Both the position numbers and the translations under genes were made by a program. Below are positions 25,559-34,588 of a stretch of 64,000 nucleotides of DNA, piece after piece. Position 1 is the first letter of the stretch. Each line of letters starts with the position of its first letter. This DNA comes from Ferribacterium limneticum (lineage in GTDB: Bacteria; Pseudomonadota; Gammaproteobacteria; Burkholderiales; Rhodocyclaceae): assembly GCF_020510565.1 (NCBI RefSeq), contig NZ_CP075189.1:3084501-3148500 (forward strand). Direction: 5' to 3'. The notes beneath the pieces are model-generated. The model saw only the letters and a list, made by a program, of their open reading frames with translations, had not been told where the DNA came from and searched no databases.

Positions 25559-26098
25559 TTACTGCGCCTTCAGGCGAAAAGCCTGCGTAACCAGATTGAT
25601 CGCTTCCGGGCCATCCCAGGCACGCGAGCCGGCAATTTTCTTGATCACCCGACCTTCGCCGTCGACCAGCACGGTGAGCGGCAAGCGGTTGGCACCGAGC
25701 ATGTTTTCGAGAACCAGATTGCGGTCGATGTAATTCGGGAAGCTGACGCCGGAAATCTTGACGAATTTGGCGGCGGCCGCCTGATCGTCGTCGGTTGAAA
25801 TGCCGACAACGTTGAATCCCTTGCTGCCGTAGCGCTGATACAAGCGTTCGATCGATCCCATCTCGGCCCGGCAGGGCCCGCACCAGCTGGCCCAGACGTT
25901 GATCAGCAGAGGCTTGCCGCGAAAGGACGATAACTTCGCAGCGCCGCCGACCAGTGCATTGAGCTGAGCCTCGGGCAGCAAGGCGCCGACAGGAATTTCG
26001 CCCGGCGTCCCGGCCGCCGCACTGCCGGCAAACTGCATCACACAAAGGCCGATCACCAGGGCCTTCATCGATAAAAATCCCCAACCTTTCCGACGCAT
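25559..26098 (-). CDS. TlpA-like thiol-disulfide oxidoreductase
   Basis: About 179 aa from the ATG with GGAGTTTGGC upstream; other in-frame starts lie just before and after. Signal peptide ends near GSAAA. Thioredoxin fold with WASWCGPCRAEM active site and NRLPLTVLVDGEGRV as the cis-Pro region. A periplasmic reductant, probably for cytochrome c biogenesis or protein thiols. Convergent with the outer-membrane gene. Confidence 0.82.
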   Translation of the reverse strand: MRRKGWGFLSMKALVIGLCVMQFAGSAAAGTPGEIPVGALLPEAQLNALVGGAAKLSSFRGKPLLINVWASWCGPCRAEMGSIERLYQRYGSKGFNVVGISTDDDQAAAAKFVKISGVSFPNYIDRNLVLENMLGANRLPLTVLVDGEGRVIKKIAGSRAWDGPEAINLVTQAFRLKAQ

Positions 26099-26221
26099 GC
26101 CAAACTCCATCAAATCGTCTCCACGCGGGGCACGCCGCCCCATCGAAGGCTGTCATCGTAAGGCATTTTCTTGATCTGTCTTGCCTTCAACGAGGCAGCG
26201 TCTATTTATAATCGAATGCTT

Positions 26222-27487
26222 ATGGCAGCCCCCACATCTCTGGCTCAGCATCTCCGGCAGGCCGCGAGCGAACATCCGCATAGCGCCGCATTGCTGGTTG
26301 CCGGCCACTGCCTGAGCTTTGCCGATCTGTTCGCCGCTAGCGAAAATCTCGCTGGCCAGCTCGCCAACCGCCCAGGAACCATCATCGAAGCCGGCGACAG
26401 CCTGCATCTGGCCCGCCACGCCTACGCCTGCAGTTTTCAAAATTGGCCGTTTTTTCCGGTTGACCGTGGAAGTGCGCCCCCGGCGATCAAACAGCCACCG
26501 GCCGACGTCGCCCTGATCATCGCGACCAGCGGCAGCGAGGGCAAGCCGCGCGCCGTGCTGCTCGGCAACGCCCAGCTCGACGCCGCTGCCGCCAACTCGA
26601 ACGAACGCCTGCCGCTGCACCCCGGCGATCTCTGGCTCAACTGCCTGCCGCTCTACCACATCGGCGGCCAGTCCATTTTGTGGCGCTGTGCCCGGGCTGG
26701 CGCCGGCGTGCTGCTCCACGACGGCTTCGTCACCGAGCAAGTTGCCGCCGACCTCGTCGCCCTGTCGGTCACCCACATTTCGCTGGTCCCGGCCATGCTC
26801 GCCCGGCTCCTCGACCTCGGCGCCAAACCGCCGGCCAGCCTGCGCGTTGCGCTGATCGGCGGCGCCGCGCTGACGCAATCACTCTACGACCGGGCCGTGG
26901 CTGCCGGCTGGCCGCTCTACCCGAGCTACGGCATGAGCGAAACGGCGGCCCAGTTCGCCACCTTCGACCCGGCTGACGGCGACTGGCATGAAGGCCTGGT
27001 CGGCCGGCCGATGCCCGGCCACGACATCCGCATCGGCGCCGACGGCCGCCTGCAGGTGCGCGGCCCGCAGGTCATGCGCAGCTATCTCGACGGCAGCGGC
27101 ATCGACGCCGACGGTTGGCTGACCACCGGCGACCTCGGCCTGATCGACGCCGCCGGTCGCCTGACCATCCTCGGCCGAGCCGACGACATGCTGATCAGCG
27201 GCGGCCGCAACGTGCATCCGCAGGAAATCGAATCCTGCCTCGCCGCCTGCCCCGGCGTCCTCGATGTCGCCGTCACCGGCCGGCCCGACCCGGTCTGGGG
27301 CGACCTCGTCGTCGCCCTCGTCGTCGGCCCCGTCGCCCCGGACGACCTGATCGCCCACGCCCGCCGTCATCTGCCATCGGCCGCCTTGCCGCGCCAAATC
27401 CACGCCGTCGAGCGCCTGCCGCGCAACCCCACCGGCAAGCTCGAACGGGCCGCGCTACGCCGTCTCGCCGCCGAGGCCGCTCAATGA
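26222..27487 (+). CDS. menE: MenE-like o-succinylbenzoate-CoA ligase
   Basis: 421 aa from MAAPTSLA; an ATG two codons earlier is also possible. AMP-binding enzyme: ATP loop IIATSGSEGKPRAVLL, YPSYGMSETAAQF, WLTTGDLGLID and the C-terminal Lys motif NPTGKLERAALR. Overlap (ATGA) with an isochorismate synthase gene supports a role in menaquinone synthesis. It is somewhat short in the N-terminal part. Around residue 75 the chain SFQNWPFFPVDRGSAP is encoded by a copy of the dispersed motif, at the place where related enzymes have a ..PLD.. segment. Confidence 0.78.
   Translation: MAAPTSLAQHLRQAASEHPHSAALLVAGHCLSFADLFAASENLAGQLANRPGTIIEAGDSLHLARHAYACSFQNWPFFPVDRGSAPPAIKQPPADVALIIATSGSEGKPRAVLLGNAQLDAAAANSNERLPLHPGDLWLNCLPLYHIGGQSILWRCARAGAGVLLHDGFVTEQVAADLVALSVTHISLVPAMLARLLDLGAKPPASLRVALIGGAALTQSLYDRAVAAGWPLYPSYGMSETAAQFATFDPADGDWHEGLVGRPMPGHDIRIGADGRLQVRGPQVMRSYLDGSGIDADGWLTTGDLGLIDAAGRLTILGRADDMLISGGRNVHPQEIESCLAACPGVLDVAVTGRPDPVWGDLVVALVVGPVAPDDLIAHARRHLPSAALPRQIHAVERLPRNPTGKLERAALRRLAAEAAQ
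26433..26471 (-). repeat. Dispersed motif, copy E (inside menE)
   Basis: Near-complete copy: TTTTCAAAATTGGCCG, then TTTTTTCCGGTTGACCGTGG. In frame, but in a different frame from other sense copies, giving FFPVDRG. Confidence 0.85.
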
Positions 27488-28824
27488 TCCACACCCTGCG
27501 CCGCTGCCTGAGCGCCCCGGCAACGCTGGCCCGGCTGGAAGCGCTGGCCGCCGGCGCCCCGGCCTCGGCGCCGGTCAGCCTGCGTCTCTCGCTCGGCCGC
27601 GCCGAGTCCGACTGGCTGCCGCTGCTGCCGGCCGACGCCCCCTACTGGTACCGTGCCCGCCCGGACCACCACGAATATCGTCTGGCCATCGGCCACGCTC
27701 TACACGTCACGAGCGCCGGCCCCAACCGGCTGGCCGCCCTCGACAACGCTTTCGCCGGCTTTTGCCGCGATTGGCGGCGCAACGGCCCGGCCTTCGCTTT
27801 CGCAGGTTTCGCCTTCGATGCCGGCAACAACGCGCCGCTGCCCAACGCCCTGCTCGCCATCCCGGCCATCCTGCTCGAATCGGTCGCTGGCGAATGTTCG
27901 GTGACGTTCAGCGCCCCAGCCGGCCGCCTTGCCCAGAGCGCCGCCGAATGGCCGCAATGGCTCGCTACGCCGGCCATCGCCAGCACCCCGCGCCAACGCC
28001 CGAGCCGCCCCGAAACGCTGGCCGAACGAGCCTGGATCGGCCGCGTCAACGCCGCGCTGCGCGACATCGAGGCCGGCCGGGTCGATAAAATCGTCCTCGC
28101 CCGCAGCCGGAAAATCGAGGCCGATAGCCCGTTTTCGGCGGCCTCGGTGCTCGGCCAACTGCTCACGCAACAACCGGCCAGCCTCGTCTATGCCCACGGC
28201 AACGGCCAGCACAGCTTCGTCGGCGCAACACCGGAGCGGCTGGTCCGCCTCGCCGGCAACCGCGTCGATGCCGATGCGCTGGCCGGCACCTCGTGGCCCG
28301 GCTCGCTGGCCCTGTCCGAAACCAAGAACCGCCACGAACAGGCTCTGGTCGTTCAGGCCGTCTGTGCGGCGCTAGCACCTTTCTGCGCCACGCCGCCGCT
28401 GGCCGAACCAGCCCAGGAACACGCGGCCGGCCAACTGCTCCATCTGCGCAGCCGGGTGGCCGCTACCGTCCGCCCGGGGACGACGCTGTTCGAACTGGTC
28501 CGCGCCTTGCATCCGACGCCGGCCATCGGCGGCTTTCCGGTCGCCGCCGCGCAGGCCTGGCTGGCCGCCCACAACGAGCAGCGCAGCGGCTGGTACAGCG
28601 GCGCTATCGGCCTGCTGACGGCGGAGGGCGACGGCGAGTTCTCGGTCGCCCTGCGTTCGGCCCTGCTCGCCGGGAACACGGCCGAATTGCAGGCCGGCGC
28701 CGGCATCGTCGCCGGTTCGGACGCCGCGCACGAACTGGCAGAAACCACCGCCAAGCTGGGCACCCTGCTCGCCGCACTGGCCCCGTCGATCAGGCCGGAA
28801 TCCGACGACAGTCTTCGCGCCTGA
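27484..28824 (+). CDS. menF: Isochorismate synthase (MenF-like)
   Basis: 446 aa. The C-terminal chorismate-binding domain shows VDKIVLARSRKIE, FVGATPERLVRL, SLALSETKNRHEQALV, HPTPAIGGFPV and RSGWYSGAIGLL, all landmarks of isochorismate/salicylate/anthranilate-type enzymes. With menE it points to menaquinone, though the first enzyme alone could also serve siderophore synthesis. It starts within the menE stop (ATGA). No other men genes are in the window. Confidence 0.85.
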   Translation: MIHTLRRCLSAPATLARLEALAAGAPASAPVSLRLSLGRAESDWLPLLPADAPYWYRARPDHHEYRLAIGHALHVTSAGPNRLAALDNAFAGFCRDWRRNGPAFAFAGFAFDAGNNAPLPNALLAIPAILLESVAGECSVTFSAPAGRLAQSAAEWPQWLATPAIASTPRQRPSRPETLAERAWIGRVNAALRDIEAGRVDKIVLARSRKIEADSPFSAASVLGQLLTQQPASLVYAHGNGQHSFVGATPERLVRLAGNRVDADALAGTSWPGSLALSETKNRHEQALVVQAVCAALAPFCATPPLAEPAQEHAAGQLLHLRSRVAATVRPGTTLFELVRALHPTPAIGGFPVAAAQAWLAAHNEQRSGWYSGAIGLLTAEGDGEFSVALRSALLAGNTAELQAGAGIVAGSDAAHELAETTAKLGTLLAALAPSIRPESDDSLRA

Positions 28825-28857
28825 GAATTTGGCCAAAATTTCCGGTTGACCGTGGCA
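28824..28857 (-). repeat. Dispersed motif, copy F (after menF)
   Basis: AATTTGGCC then AAAATTTCCGGTTGACCGTGG. It begins at the last base of the menF stop and runs into the spacer before ppk1. Confidence 0.8.
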
Positions 28858-28949
28858 AACAGCCGTCGAGTGTCATCGCACCGTAATCTTAGTGCAACAA
28901 AATGATGGACTTAAAGCCTATACTTCAGAAAAAACATGGAGATGACGCG

Positions 28950-31031
28950 ATGACCCATCCGCTGCCCAAACCCCGCTTCCCGACCGAAAATTACCTCAAC
29001 CGCGAACTCGGTTTGCTCGCCTTCAACCGGCGCGTTCTGGCCCAGGCCGAGGACGAGCGCATGCCACTGCTCGAACGCCTGCGTTTCCTGTGCATCGTCT
29101 CGAGCAACCTCGACGAATTCTTCGAAATCCGCATGGCTGGCCTCAAGGAGCAGGTCAAGGCGCACGCCACCGTCACCACCACCGACGGCAAGACGGCCCA
29201 GGAGGCCTACCGGCTGGTCTCGGCCGAGGCGCACGCCATCGTCACCGAGCAGTACCAGCACCTCAACGACATCATCCTGCCGGCACTGGCCAACGAAGGC
29301 ATCCGCTTCCTGCGCCGGTCGACGTGGAACGAGGCGCAGCGCGAGTGGATCCGCAATTATTTCATCCGCGAAATGGTGCCGGTGCTGACGCCGATCGGAC
29401 TAGACCCGTCGCACCCCTTCCCGAAAGTGCTCAACAAGAGTTTGAACTTTGCCATCGAACTCGAAGGCAAGGATGCCTTCGGACGCAGTTCCAACGCCGC
29501 CATCGTCCAGGCACCGCGCGTCCTGCCGCGCGTTATCCGCTTGCCGGAGGAACTGGCCGGCTGTGAATACGGCTTCGTTTTCCTGTCGTCGATCCTGCAT
29601 GAATTCGTCGGCGAACTATTCACCGGCATGACCGTCCTCGGCTGCTACCAGTTCCGCGCCACGCGCAATTCCGACCTCTTCGTCGACGAAGAAGAAGTCA
29701 CCAACCTGCGCACCAAGCTGCAGGGCGAGTTGCCGCAACGCCATTTCGGCAATGCCGTGCGTCTTGAAGTCGCCAACAACTGCTCCGAGGCGATGGCCGA
29801 ATTCCTCCTCGCCCAGTTTGCCCTCAAGCCATCCGATCTTTTCCGCGTCAATGGTCCGGTCAATCTGGTCCGCCTCATGCAAGTGCCGGACTGGGTTGAT
29901 CGCCCGGACATGAAATTCCGCCCCTTCGTACCCGGCCTGCCCAAGGTCGTCGGCAAGGGTGTCAATATTTTCGACACCATCCGCAAGACCGACGTCCTGC
30001 TCCATCACCCCTATCAGTCCTTCGCGCCGGTCATCGAGTTTCTCAACCAGGCGGCGACCGACCCGCAGGTGGTCGCCATCAAGATGACGGTGTACCGCAC
30101 CGGCACCGACTCGGTGCTCATGGAATCGCTGATCCGCGCTGCCCAGAACGGCAAGGAAGTCACCGTCGTCGTCGAACTGATGGCGCGCTTTGACGAGGAA
30201 GCCAATATCAGCTGGGCGACCAAGCTCGAAGACGTCGGCGCCCACGTCGTTTATGGCGTCGTCGGCTACAAGACGCACGCCAAGGCGCTGCTCATCGTGC
30301 GCCGCGAAGACGGCGGCCTCAAGCGCTACGCCCACCTCGGCACCGGCAACTACCACCCGCGCACCGCCCGCCTCTATTCCGACTTCGGCCTGATGACGGC
30401 CAACGAGGAAATCACCAACGACGTCAGCGAAGTGTTCAAGCAACTGACCGGACTGGGCAAGGCGCGCACACTCAAACACCTGTGGCAGGCACCGTTCACA
30501 CTGCAGCAAAATGTCGTTGCCGGCATTCTTGCCGAAGCAGAAACCGCCAAAGCCGGCGGCAAGGGGCGCATCGTCGCCAAGATGAATTCGCTGCTCGAAC
30601 CGGAAGTCATCGATGCGCTCTACCAGGCGTCGCAGGCCGGCGTCGAGATCGACCTCATCATCCGCGGCGTCTGCGCCCTGCGCCCCGGCGTTCCCGGGCT
30701 TTCCGACAAGATTCGCGTGCGTTCGATCATCGGCCGCTTCCTCGAACACCACCGGATTTTCTACTTCCTGGCCGGTGGCAAGGAAACCGTCTATCTCTCC
30801 AGCGCCGACTGGATGGACCGCAATTTCTTCAAGCGCATCGAACTCGCCTTCCCCATCCTCGACCCCAAGCTCAAGAAGCGCGTCATCAACGAAGGCCTCA
30901 AGTTCTACCTGGCCGACAACCAGCAGGGCTGGGACATGAACGGCCAAGGCAACTACCAGCGTCGCCGCTCGACACGCAGCAAACCGCATAATGCCCAGGG
31001 CGAACTGATGGTGACACTGGGCACCAGCTGA
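28950..31031 (+). CDS. ppk1: Polyphosphate kinase 1
   Basis: 693 aa from the ATG preceded by GGAGATGACGCG. Domains: N-terminal NRELGLLAFNRRVL, SSNLDEFFEIRM, then two phospholipase D-like halves with the catalytic histidine in VGYKTHAKALLIVRRE (about 448) and a second in FLEHHRIFYFLAGG (about 605). It makes polyphosphate from ATP reversibly. Full length for the family. Confidence 0.96.
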   Translation: MTHPLPKPRFPTENYLNRELGLLAFNRRVLAQAEDERMPLLERLRFLCIVSSNLDEFFEIRMAGLKEQVKAHATVTTTDGKTAQEAYRLVSAEAHAIVTEQYQHLNDIILPALANEGIRFLRRSTWNEAQREWIRNYFIREMVPVLTPIGLDPSHPFPKVLNKSLNFAIELEGKDAFGRSSNAAIVQAPRVLPRVIRLPEELAGCEYGFVFLSSILHEFVGELFTGMTVLGCYQFRATRNSDLFVDEEEVTNLRTKLQGELPQRHFGNAVRLEVANNCSEAMAEFLLAQFALKPSDLFRVNGPVNLVRLMQVPDWVDRPDMKFRPFVPGLPKVVGKGVNIFDTIRKTDVLLHHPYQSFAPVIEFLNQAATDPQVVAIKMTVYRTGTDSVLMESLIRAAQNGKEVTVVVELMARFDEEANISWATKLEDVGAHVVYGVVGYKTHAKALLIVRREDGGLKRYAHLGTGNYHPRTARLYSDFGLMTANEEITNDVSEVFKQLTGLGKARTLKHLWQAPFTLQQNVVAGILAEAETAKAGGKGRIVAKMNSLLEPEVIDALYQASQAGVEIDLIIRGVCALRPGVPGLSDKIRVRSIIGRFLEHHRIFYFLAGGKETVYLSSADWMDRNFFKRIELAFPILDPKLKKRVINEGLKFYLADNQQGWDMNGQGNYQRRRSTRSKPHNAQGELMVTLGTS

Positions 31032-31042
31032 TCGGGACTTCC

Positions 31043-31095
31043 ACGGTCAACCGGGCTTGCTACGGTCAACCGGAAAAAACAGCGAAAAATGAAAT
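31043..31095 (+). repeat. Dispersed motif, copy G (double core)
   Basis: Two cores in tandem, 19 bp apart: ACGGTCAACCGG at 31043-31054, without tail, and ACGGTCAACCGG at 31062-31073, with the A6 tract and a second A-rich tract. It sits just after ppk1 and beside a palindrome. Confidence 0.85.
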
Positions 31096-31112
31096 GCGGC
31101 CTGCAGGCCGCA
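31095..31112 (-). terminator. Probable terminator of the 31.1-kb minus-strand gene
   Basis: TGCGGCC-TGCA-GGCCGCA is a perfect 18-bp palindrome. On the minus strand it is followed by T-rich sequence that is the complement of motif copy G. The motif therefore supplies the U-rich tail. Confidence 0.55.
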
Positions 31113-31113
31113 A

Positions 31114-31956
31114 TCAATCCGGCGCAGCCCCGCTCTTAAAAGGCGTCCAGGGCTTGCCATCGAGCTGTTTGCGCTTGGCGTCCTCGACCAACAGCATGGA
31201 GAGGGCATTGACCTGTCGCTCACTCATGCCTGTGAGAAGCGCGACGAGCTCGTACCCCAGCTCCTGCTTTGGCCCTCCGCGCCGTTTCAATAGTGGCAGG
31301 ATGGTTGAACTGGCCACCCGGTAGCCCAACAGGTAGGGCGCAAAAAACGGCTGGTTGTTGCCAACGAGACGCGCCCGATTATCGATGGACTGCCAGGCGT
31401 ACCAAAGGTCCCCCGTCTTGGCCATCATCAAGTAACCCTGGACATTGGCCTTGCTCTCCTCCAGTTCCCTGTCCTTGTAGCCCCGGTCGCAATGGGCCCG
31501 CTCGTGCCATTGCACGAAGGTTGTATCGTCCAGGGCGACAGCCGTCTCTTTCGACACGAACACCCGGCACACACCGTCAGGCGCAGCCCGGCGCGCGAAG
31601 GACAAACCCGCCTTGACACCATTTTCCGCGGACACCAAACCGGTGGCGATGACCTGGATGCGCGGCGTCGTGGGTGGTGCCGGCTCGATGCGCAACGGCG
31701 TGAAGCCCAACAGCTCAAGGACGGCTGGTGGCAGCTCCTCGACCAGGCTGGCCGGACTGTCGTAATTCTCCGGCTGATCCCATTTCATGGGCGTGACTTT
31801 CGGCGGGGGATCCTTCTTGTCCAGAAACAGCCGCGACCGGGCCGCCGTCGACAGCTCTGCGGCGGGCGCCGGCGGCGCGACGGCGAGCAAACAAAGCGCA
31901 GCCAGCGCCAGCGCAAGCGGTCGGCAGAACAGGAAATGCGTTTCAGGCAAAGGCAT
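31114..31956 (-). CDS. Secreted protein with HExxH motif
   Basis: About 280 aa from MPLPETHFLF. A signal peptide (about 10-33, ending PAPAA) precedes the mature part. FVQWHERAHCDRGYKDRELEE contains HERAH, a zinc-metallopeptidase-type HExxH, with acidic residues downstream that could be a third ligand. No peptidase family recognised. An upstream in-frame start exists but gives a longer non-signal leader. It ends beside a palindromic terminator. Confidence 0.6.
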   Translation of the reverse strand: MPLPETHFLFCRPLALALAALCLLAVAPPAPAAELSTAARSRLFLDKKDPPPKVTPMKWDQPENYDSPASLVEELPPAVLELLGFTPLRIEPAPPTTPRIQVIATGLVSAENGVKAGLSFARRAAPDGVCRVFVSKETAVALDDTTFVQWHERAHCDRGYKDRELEESKANVQGYLMMAKTGDLWYAWQSIDNRARLVGNNQPFFAPYLLGYRVASSTILPLLKRRGGPKQELGYELVALLTGMSERQVNALSMLLVEDAKRKQLDGKPWTPFKSGAAPD

Positions 31957-32072
31957 ACGCACGCAGACGACAAGGGATAGTGAACCGGATTCTACTGCCG
32001 AGCCCATGCAAAACGGCTAGCGGAATGCGCTGGCACCCCCGGTCGGTCCTGCAACACAGACAAGCGGCTGAG

Positions 32073-32252
32073 TCAGCTGCGCTTCCCGCCGTCATCCGGC
32101 GTGAAGAATAGCCCAACCCCGAGCACGATCAGCACCAGCGGCCACCATTTCTTGATCAGCCCGACCAAGTCCAGCTCAAACAGGTCGAGATTGACGGCCA
32201 GCGCGATGGCGCCGATGGCGATCAGGGCGATGGCTGCGAAGTTGCCTTTCAT
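32073..32252 (-). CDS. Small two-helix membrane protein (LiaI/LiaF-type transmembrane region)
   Basis: 59 aa, found by translating the gap: MKGNFAAIALIAIGAIALAVNL, then LVGLIKKWWPLVLIVLGVGLFF, ending in DDGGKRS. AGGGAGTCCGC gives a clear ribosome site. The pattern of two short hydrophobic helices with KKWWPLVLI is that of the LiaI-LiaF transmembrane region family. Function unknown. It lies 16 bp after relA on the same strand and may be co-transcribed. Confidence 0.7.
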   Translation of the reverse strand: MKGNFAAIALIAIGAIALAVNLDLFELDLVGLIKKWWPLVLIVLGVGLFFTPDDGGKRS

Positions 32253-32268
32253 GCGGACTCCCTGACGA

Positions 32269-34491
32269 TCAGGCGCGGCGTACGCCGACGACGCCTTCGA
32301 CCTCGTGGATGAGGGTCAGCGTCTTCTGCATTTGCTGCAGGTTGGTGATCTCGACGGTAAAGCTCATGTGCGCCTTGCCCTGCTTGGACTGGGTGTTGAC
32401 GCCGATGACATTGAGCCGCTCGCGGGTGAATATCTCGGAAATGTCGCGCAGCAGGCCTTGACGGTCATGGGCGTCGACAATGATGTCGGCGGCAAAGACG
32501 CCGGTCGTCGTCAGGCCCCAATCGGTCTCAATGACCCGTTCCGGATGCAGTGCAGCGAGATTGGAAAAATTGGGGCAGTCCATGCGGTGGATGGAAATGC
32601 CCTTGCCACGCGTGATGAAACCCTGGATTTCATCGGGCGGCGCCGGCTTGCAGCAACGGGCGAGCTGGGTCAGCAGCTTGTCGACGCCGACGATCAGGAT
32701 GCCCTGGTTGCCCTGGACAGGCTTGCTCGGCTTGGCCAGCACTTCATCCGGCAACTGGGTTTCGGCCAGCAGGTCGCCGCCCTTGGCAACGGACTGGAAT
32801 TGCCGCTGGTTGAGGTCGCCACGGGCGGCAGCGATGTACAGGTCGTCGGCCTTGGCAAAACCGAGCTTGTGCGACAACTCCTCGATATTCGCCCCGGTCT
32901 GGCCGGCCCGCTGCAATTCCTTGGCGATCAGGCCACGGCCTTCGCTCAGCGTTTCTTCGAGCGCCAGATTGGAGAACCAGGCGCGCACCTTGACCCGGGC
33001 ACTCTTGGTGTGGATGTAGCCGAGCAGCGGATTGAGCCAGTCGCGCGACGGGCCGCCGACCTTGGCGGTAACGATCTCGACTTCCTGCCCGGTTTCGAGC
33101 GCCGTGTTGAGCGGTACGAGATGCCCGGCGATCTTGGCGCCCCGGCAACGGTGGCCGAGATCGGTATGCACGCGGTAGGCGAAATCGACCGGCGTCGAGC
33201 CGGCCGGCAGATCGACGACCTTGCCTTGCGGCGTGATGACGTAAATCGTCTCGTCGAGCGCCGCCTGCTTGTAATGTTTGACCCAGTCCGAGCTGTCGGC
33301 GACTTCGTCCTTCCAGGTCAGCAGTTGACGCAGCCAGGCGATTTTTTCGTCGTAATCGTCCTCGGTCGTCCGCTTGCTGCCTTCCTTGTAGCGCCAGTGA
33401 GCGGCGACGCCGAGTTCGGCGTGCTTGTGCATTTCCCAGGTACGGATCTGGATTTCCAGGCTGCGCCCGTCCGGACAGCGCACGGCGGTATGCAGCGAGC
33501 GGTAGTTGTTGCCCTTGGGATTCGAGATGTAGTCGTCAAATTCCTTGGGGATCGGCAGCCACAGGTTGTGCACGATGCCGAGCGCGGTGTAGCACTCGCG
33601 CAGGTCATCGACAATGATGCGCAGGGCGCGCACGTCATAGACCTCGGAGAACTCGACGCCTTTTTTGCGCATCTTGTTCCAGATGCTGTAGATGTGTTTC
33701 GGCCGGCCGTAGATCTCGGCGTTATGCACGCCGGCCGCTTCGAGTTCATCGCGGACTTTGGCCACGGCATCGACGATGAACTGCTCGCGTTCGCTGCGTT
33801 TTTCGTCGAGCAGCTTGGCCAGTTTCTTGTAGGTATCCGGATGGATGAAGCGGAAGGACAGATCCTCCAGTTCCCACTTCAACTCCCAGACGCCGAGCCG
33901 GTTGGCCAGCGGCGAATAGAGCTCGAGCGTTTCACGCGCCACCTGAACGCGCAAGTCGTCCGGATTGGACGCATAAAAACGCAGGGTCTGCGTCCGGCTG
34001 GCCAGACGCAGCAGGACGACGCGAATGTCCTCGACCATGGCCAGCAGCATCTTGCGCAGCACTTCGATCTGCGCCTTCATCTCGACCGGATTGACTTCGC
34101 CGGCCTCGACGTTGGTGGCGACAAAACCCTTGGCAATCGGCCGCAACTTGTTTAGGCGCGAAATGCCCTGCACGAGATGCGCCGCCGGCTTGCCGAAGCG
34201 CGTTTCGATGCTGGCGATGCCGTGCTCATCCTGGGCCGGAATGGCGAAGAGCAGCGCGGCAATGCGTGATTCGACATCGAGCTTGAGGCCGGTAATGATC
34301 ACCGCCATGCCCAGCGCGTGCGACCAGATGCGCTCGCCGCTGCCCAGCGAGCGTTCGCCGTAGGTGGTCCAAGCGTACTCGACGGCGGATTTTAGACGTT
34401 CCGCATCGGCCGGGGCCAAGCCCTCAGCCAACGTGACCAGGAACTGTTCGAAGTCGCTTTGCGAGGCGACGGAATGGACGACGGAAACCAT
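32269..34491 (-). CDS. relA: RelA-type GTP pyrophosphokinase
   Basis: About 740 aa from MVSVVHSVA. The N-terminal hydrolase-like region has lost the HD residues (HALGMAVI ... LLFAIPAQDEHG), which fits RelA rather than SpoT. The synthetase domain shows DVRALRIIVDDLRECYTALG and GNNYRSLHTAVRC; TGS domain VITPQGKVVDLPAGSTP; C-terminal ACT domain. It makes (p)ppGpp on starved ribosomes. Confidence 0.92.
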   Translation of the reverse strand: MVSVVHSVASQSDFEQFLVTLAEGLAPADAERLKSAVEYAWTTYGERSLGSGERIWSHALGMAVIITGLKLDVESRIAALLFAIPAQDEHGIASIETRFGKPAAHLVQGISRLNKLRPIAKGFVATNVEAGEVNPVEMKAQIEVLRKMLLAMVEDIRVVLLRLASRTQTLRFYASNPDDLRVQVARETLELYSPLANRLGVWELKWELEDLSFRFIHPDTYKKLAKLLDEKRSEREQFIVDAVAKVRDELEAAGVHNAEIYGRPKHIYSIWNKMRKKGVEFSEVYDVRALRIIVDDLRECYTALGIVHNLWLPIPKEFDDYISNPKGNNYRSLHTAVRCPDGRSLEIQIRTWEMHKHAELGVAAHWRYKEGSKRTTEDDYDEKIAWLRQLLTWKDEVADSSDWVKHYKQAALDETIYVITPQGKVVDLPAGSTPVDFAYRVHTDLGHRCRGAKIAGHLVPLNTALETGQEVEIVTAKVGGPSRDWLNPLLGYIHTKSARVKVRAWFSNLALEETLSEGRGLIAKELQRAGQTGANIEELSHKLGFAKADDLYIAAARGDLNQRQFQSVAKGGDLLAETQLPDEVLAKPSKPVQGNQGILIVGVDKLLTQLARCCKPAPPDEIQGFITRGKGISIHRMDCPNFSNLAALHPERVIETDWGLTTTGVFAADIIVDAHDRQGLLRDISEIFTRERLNVIGVNTQSKQGKAHMSFTVEITNLQQMQKTLTLIHEVEGVVGVRRA

Positions 34492-34588
34492 GCCGCAATT
34501 ATAAGACCGATCTCCCAAGACCGGCGCAGCGAGCGGCAAATTGGCCGGCACCCACCGCCGCAGCCCGATCAGGCATAATCCGGCGACC

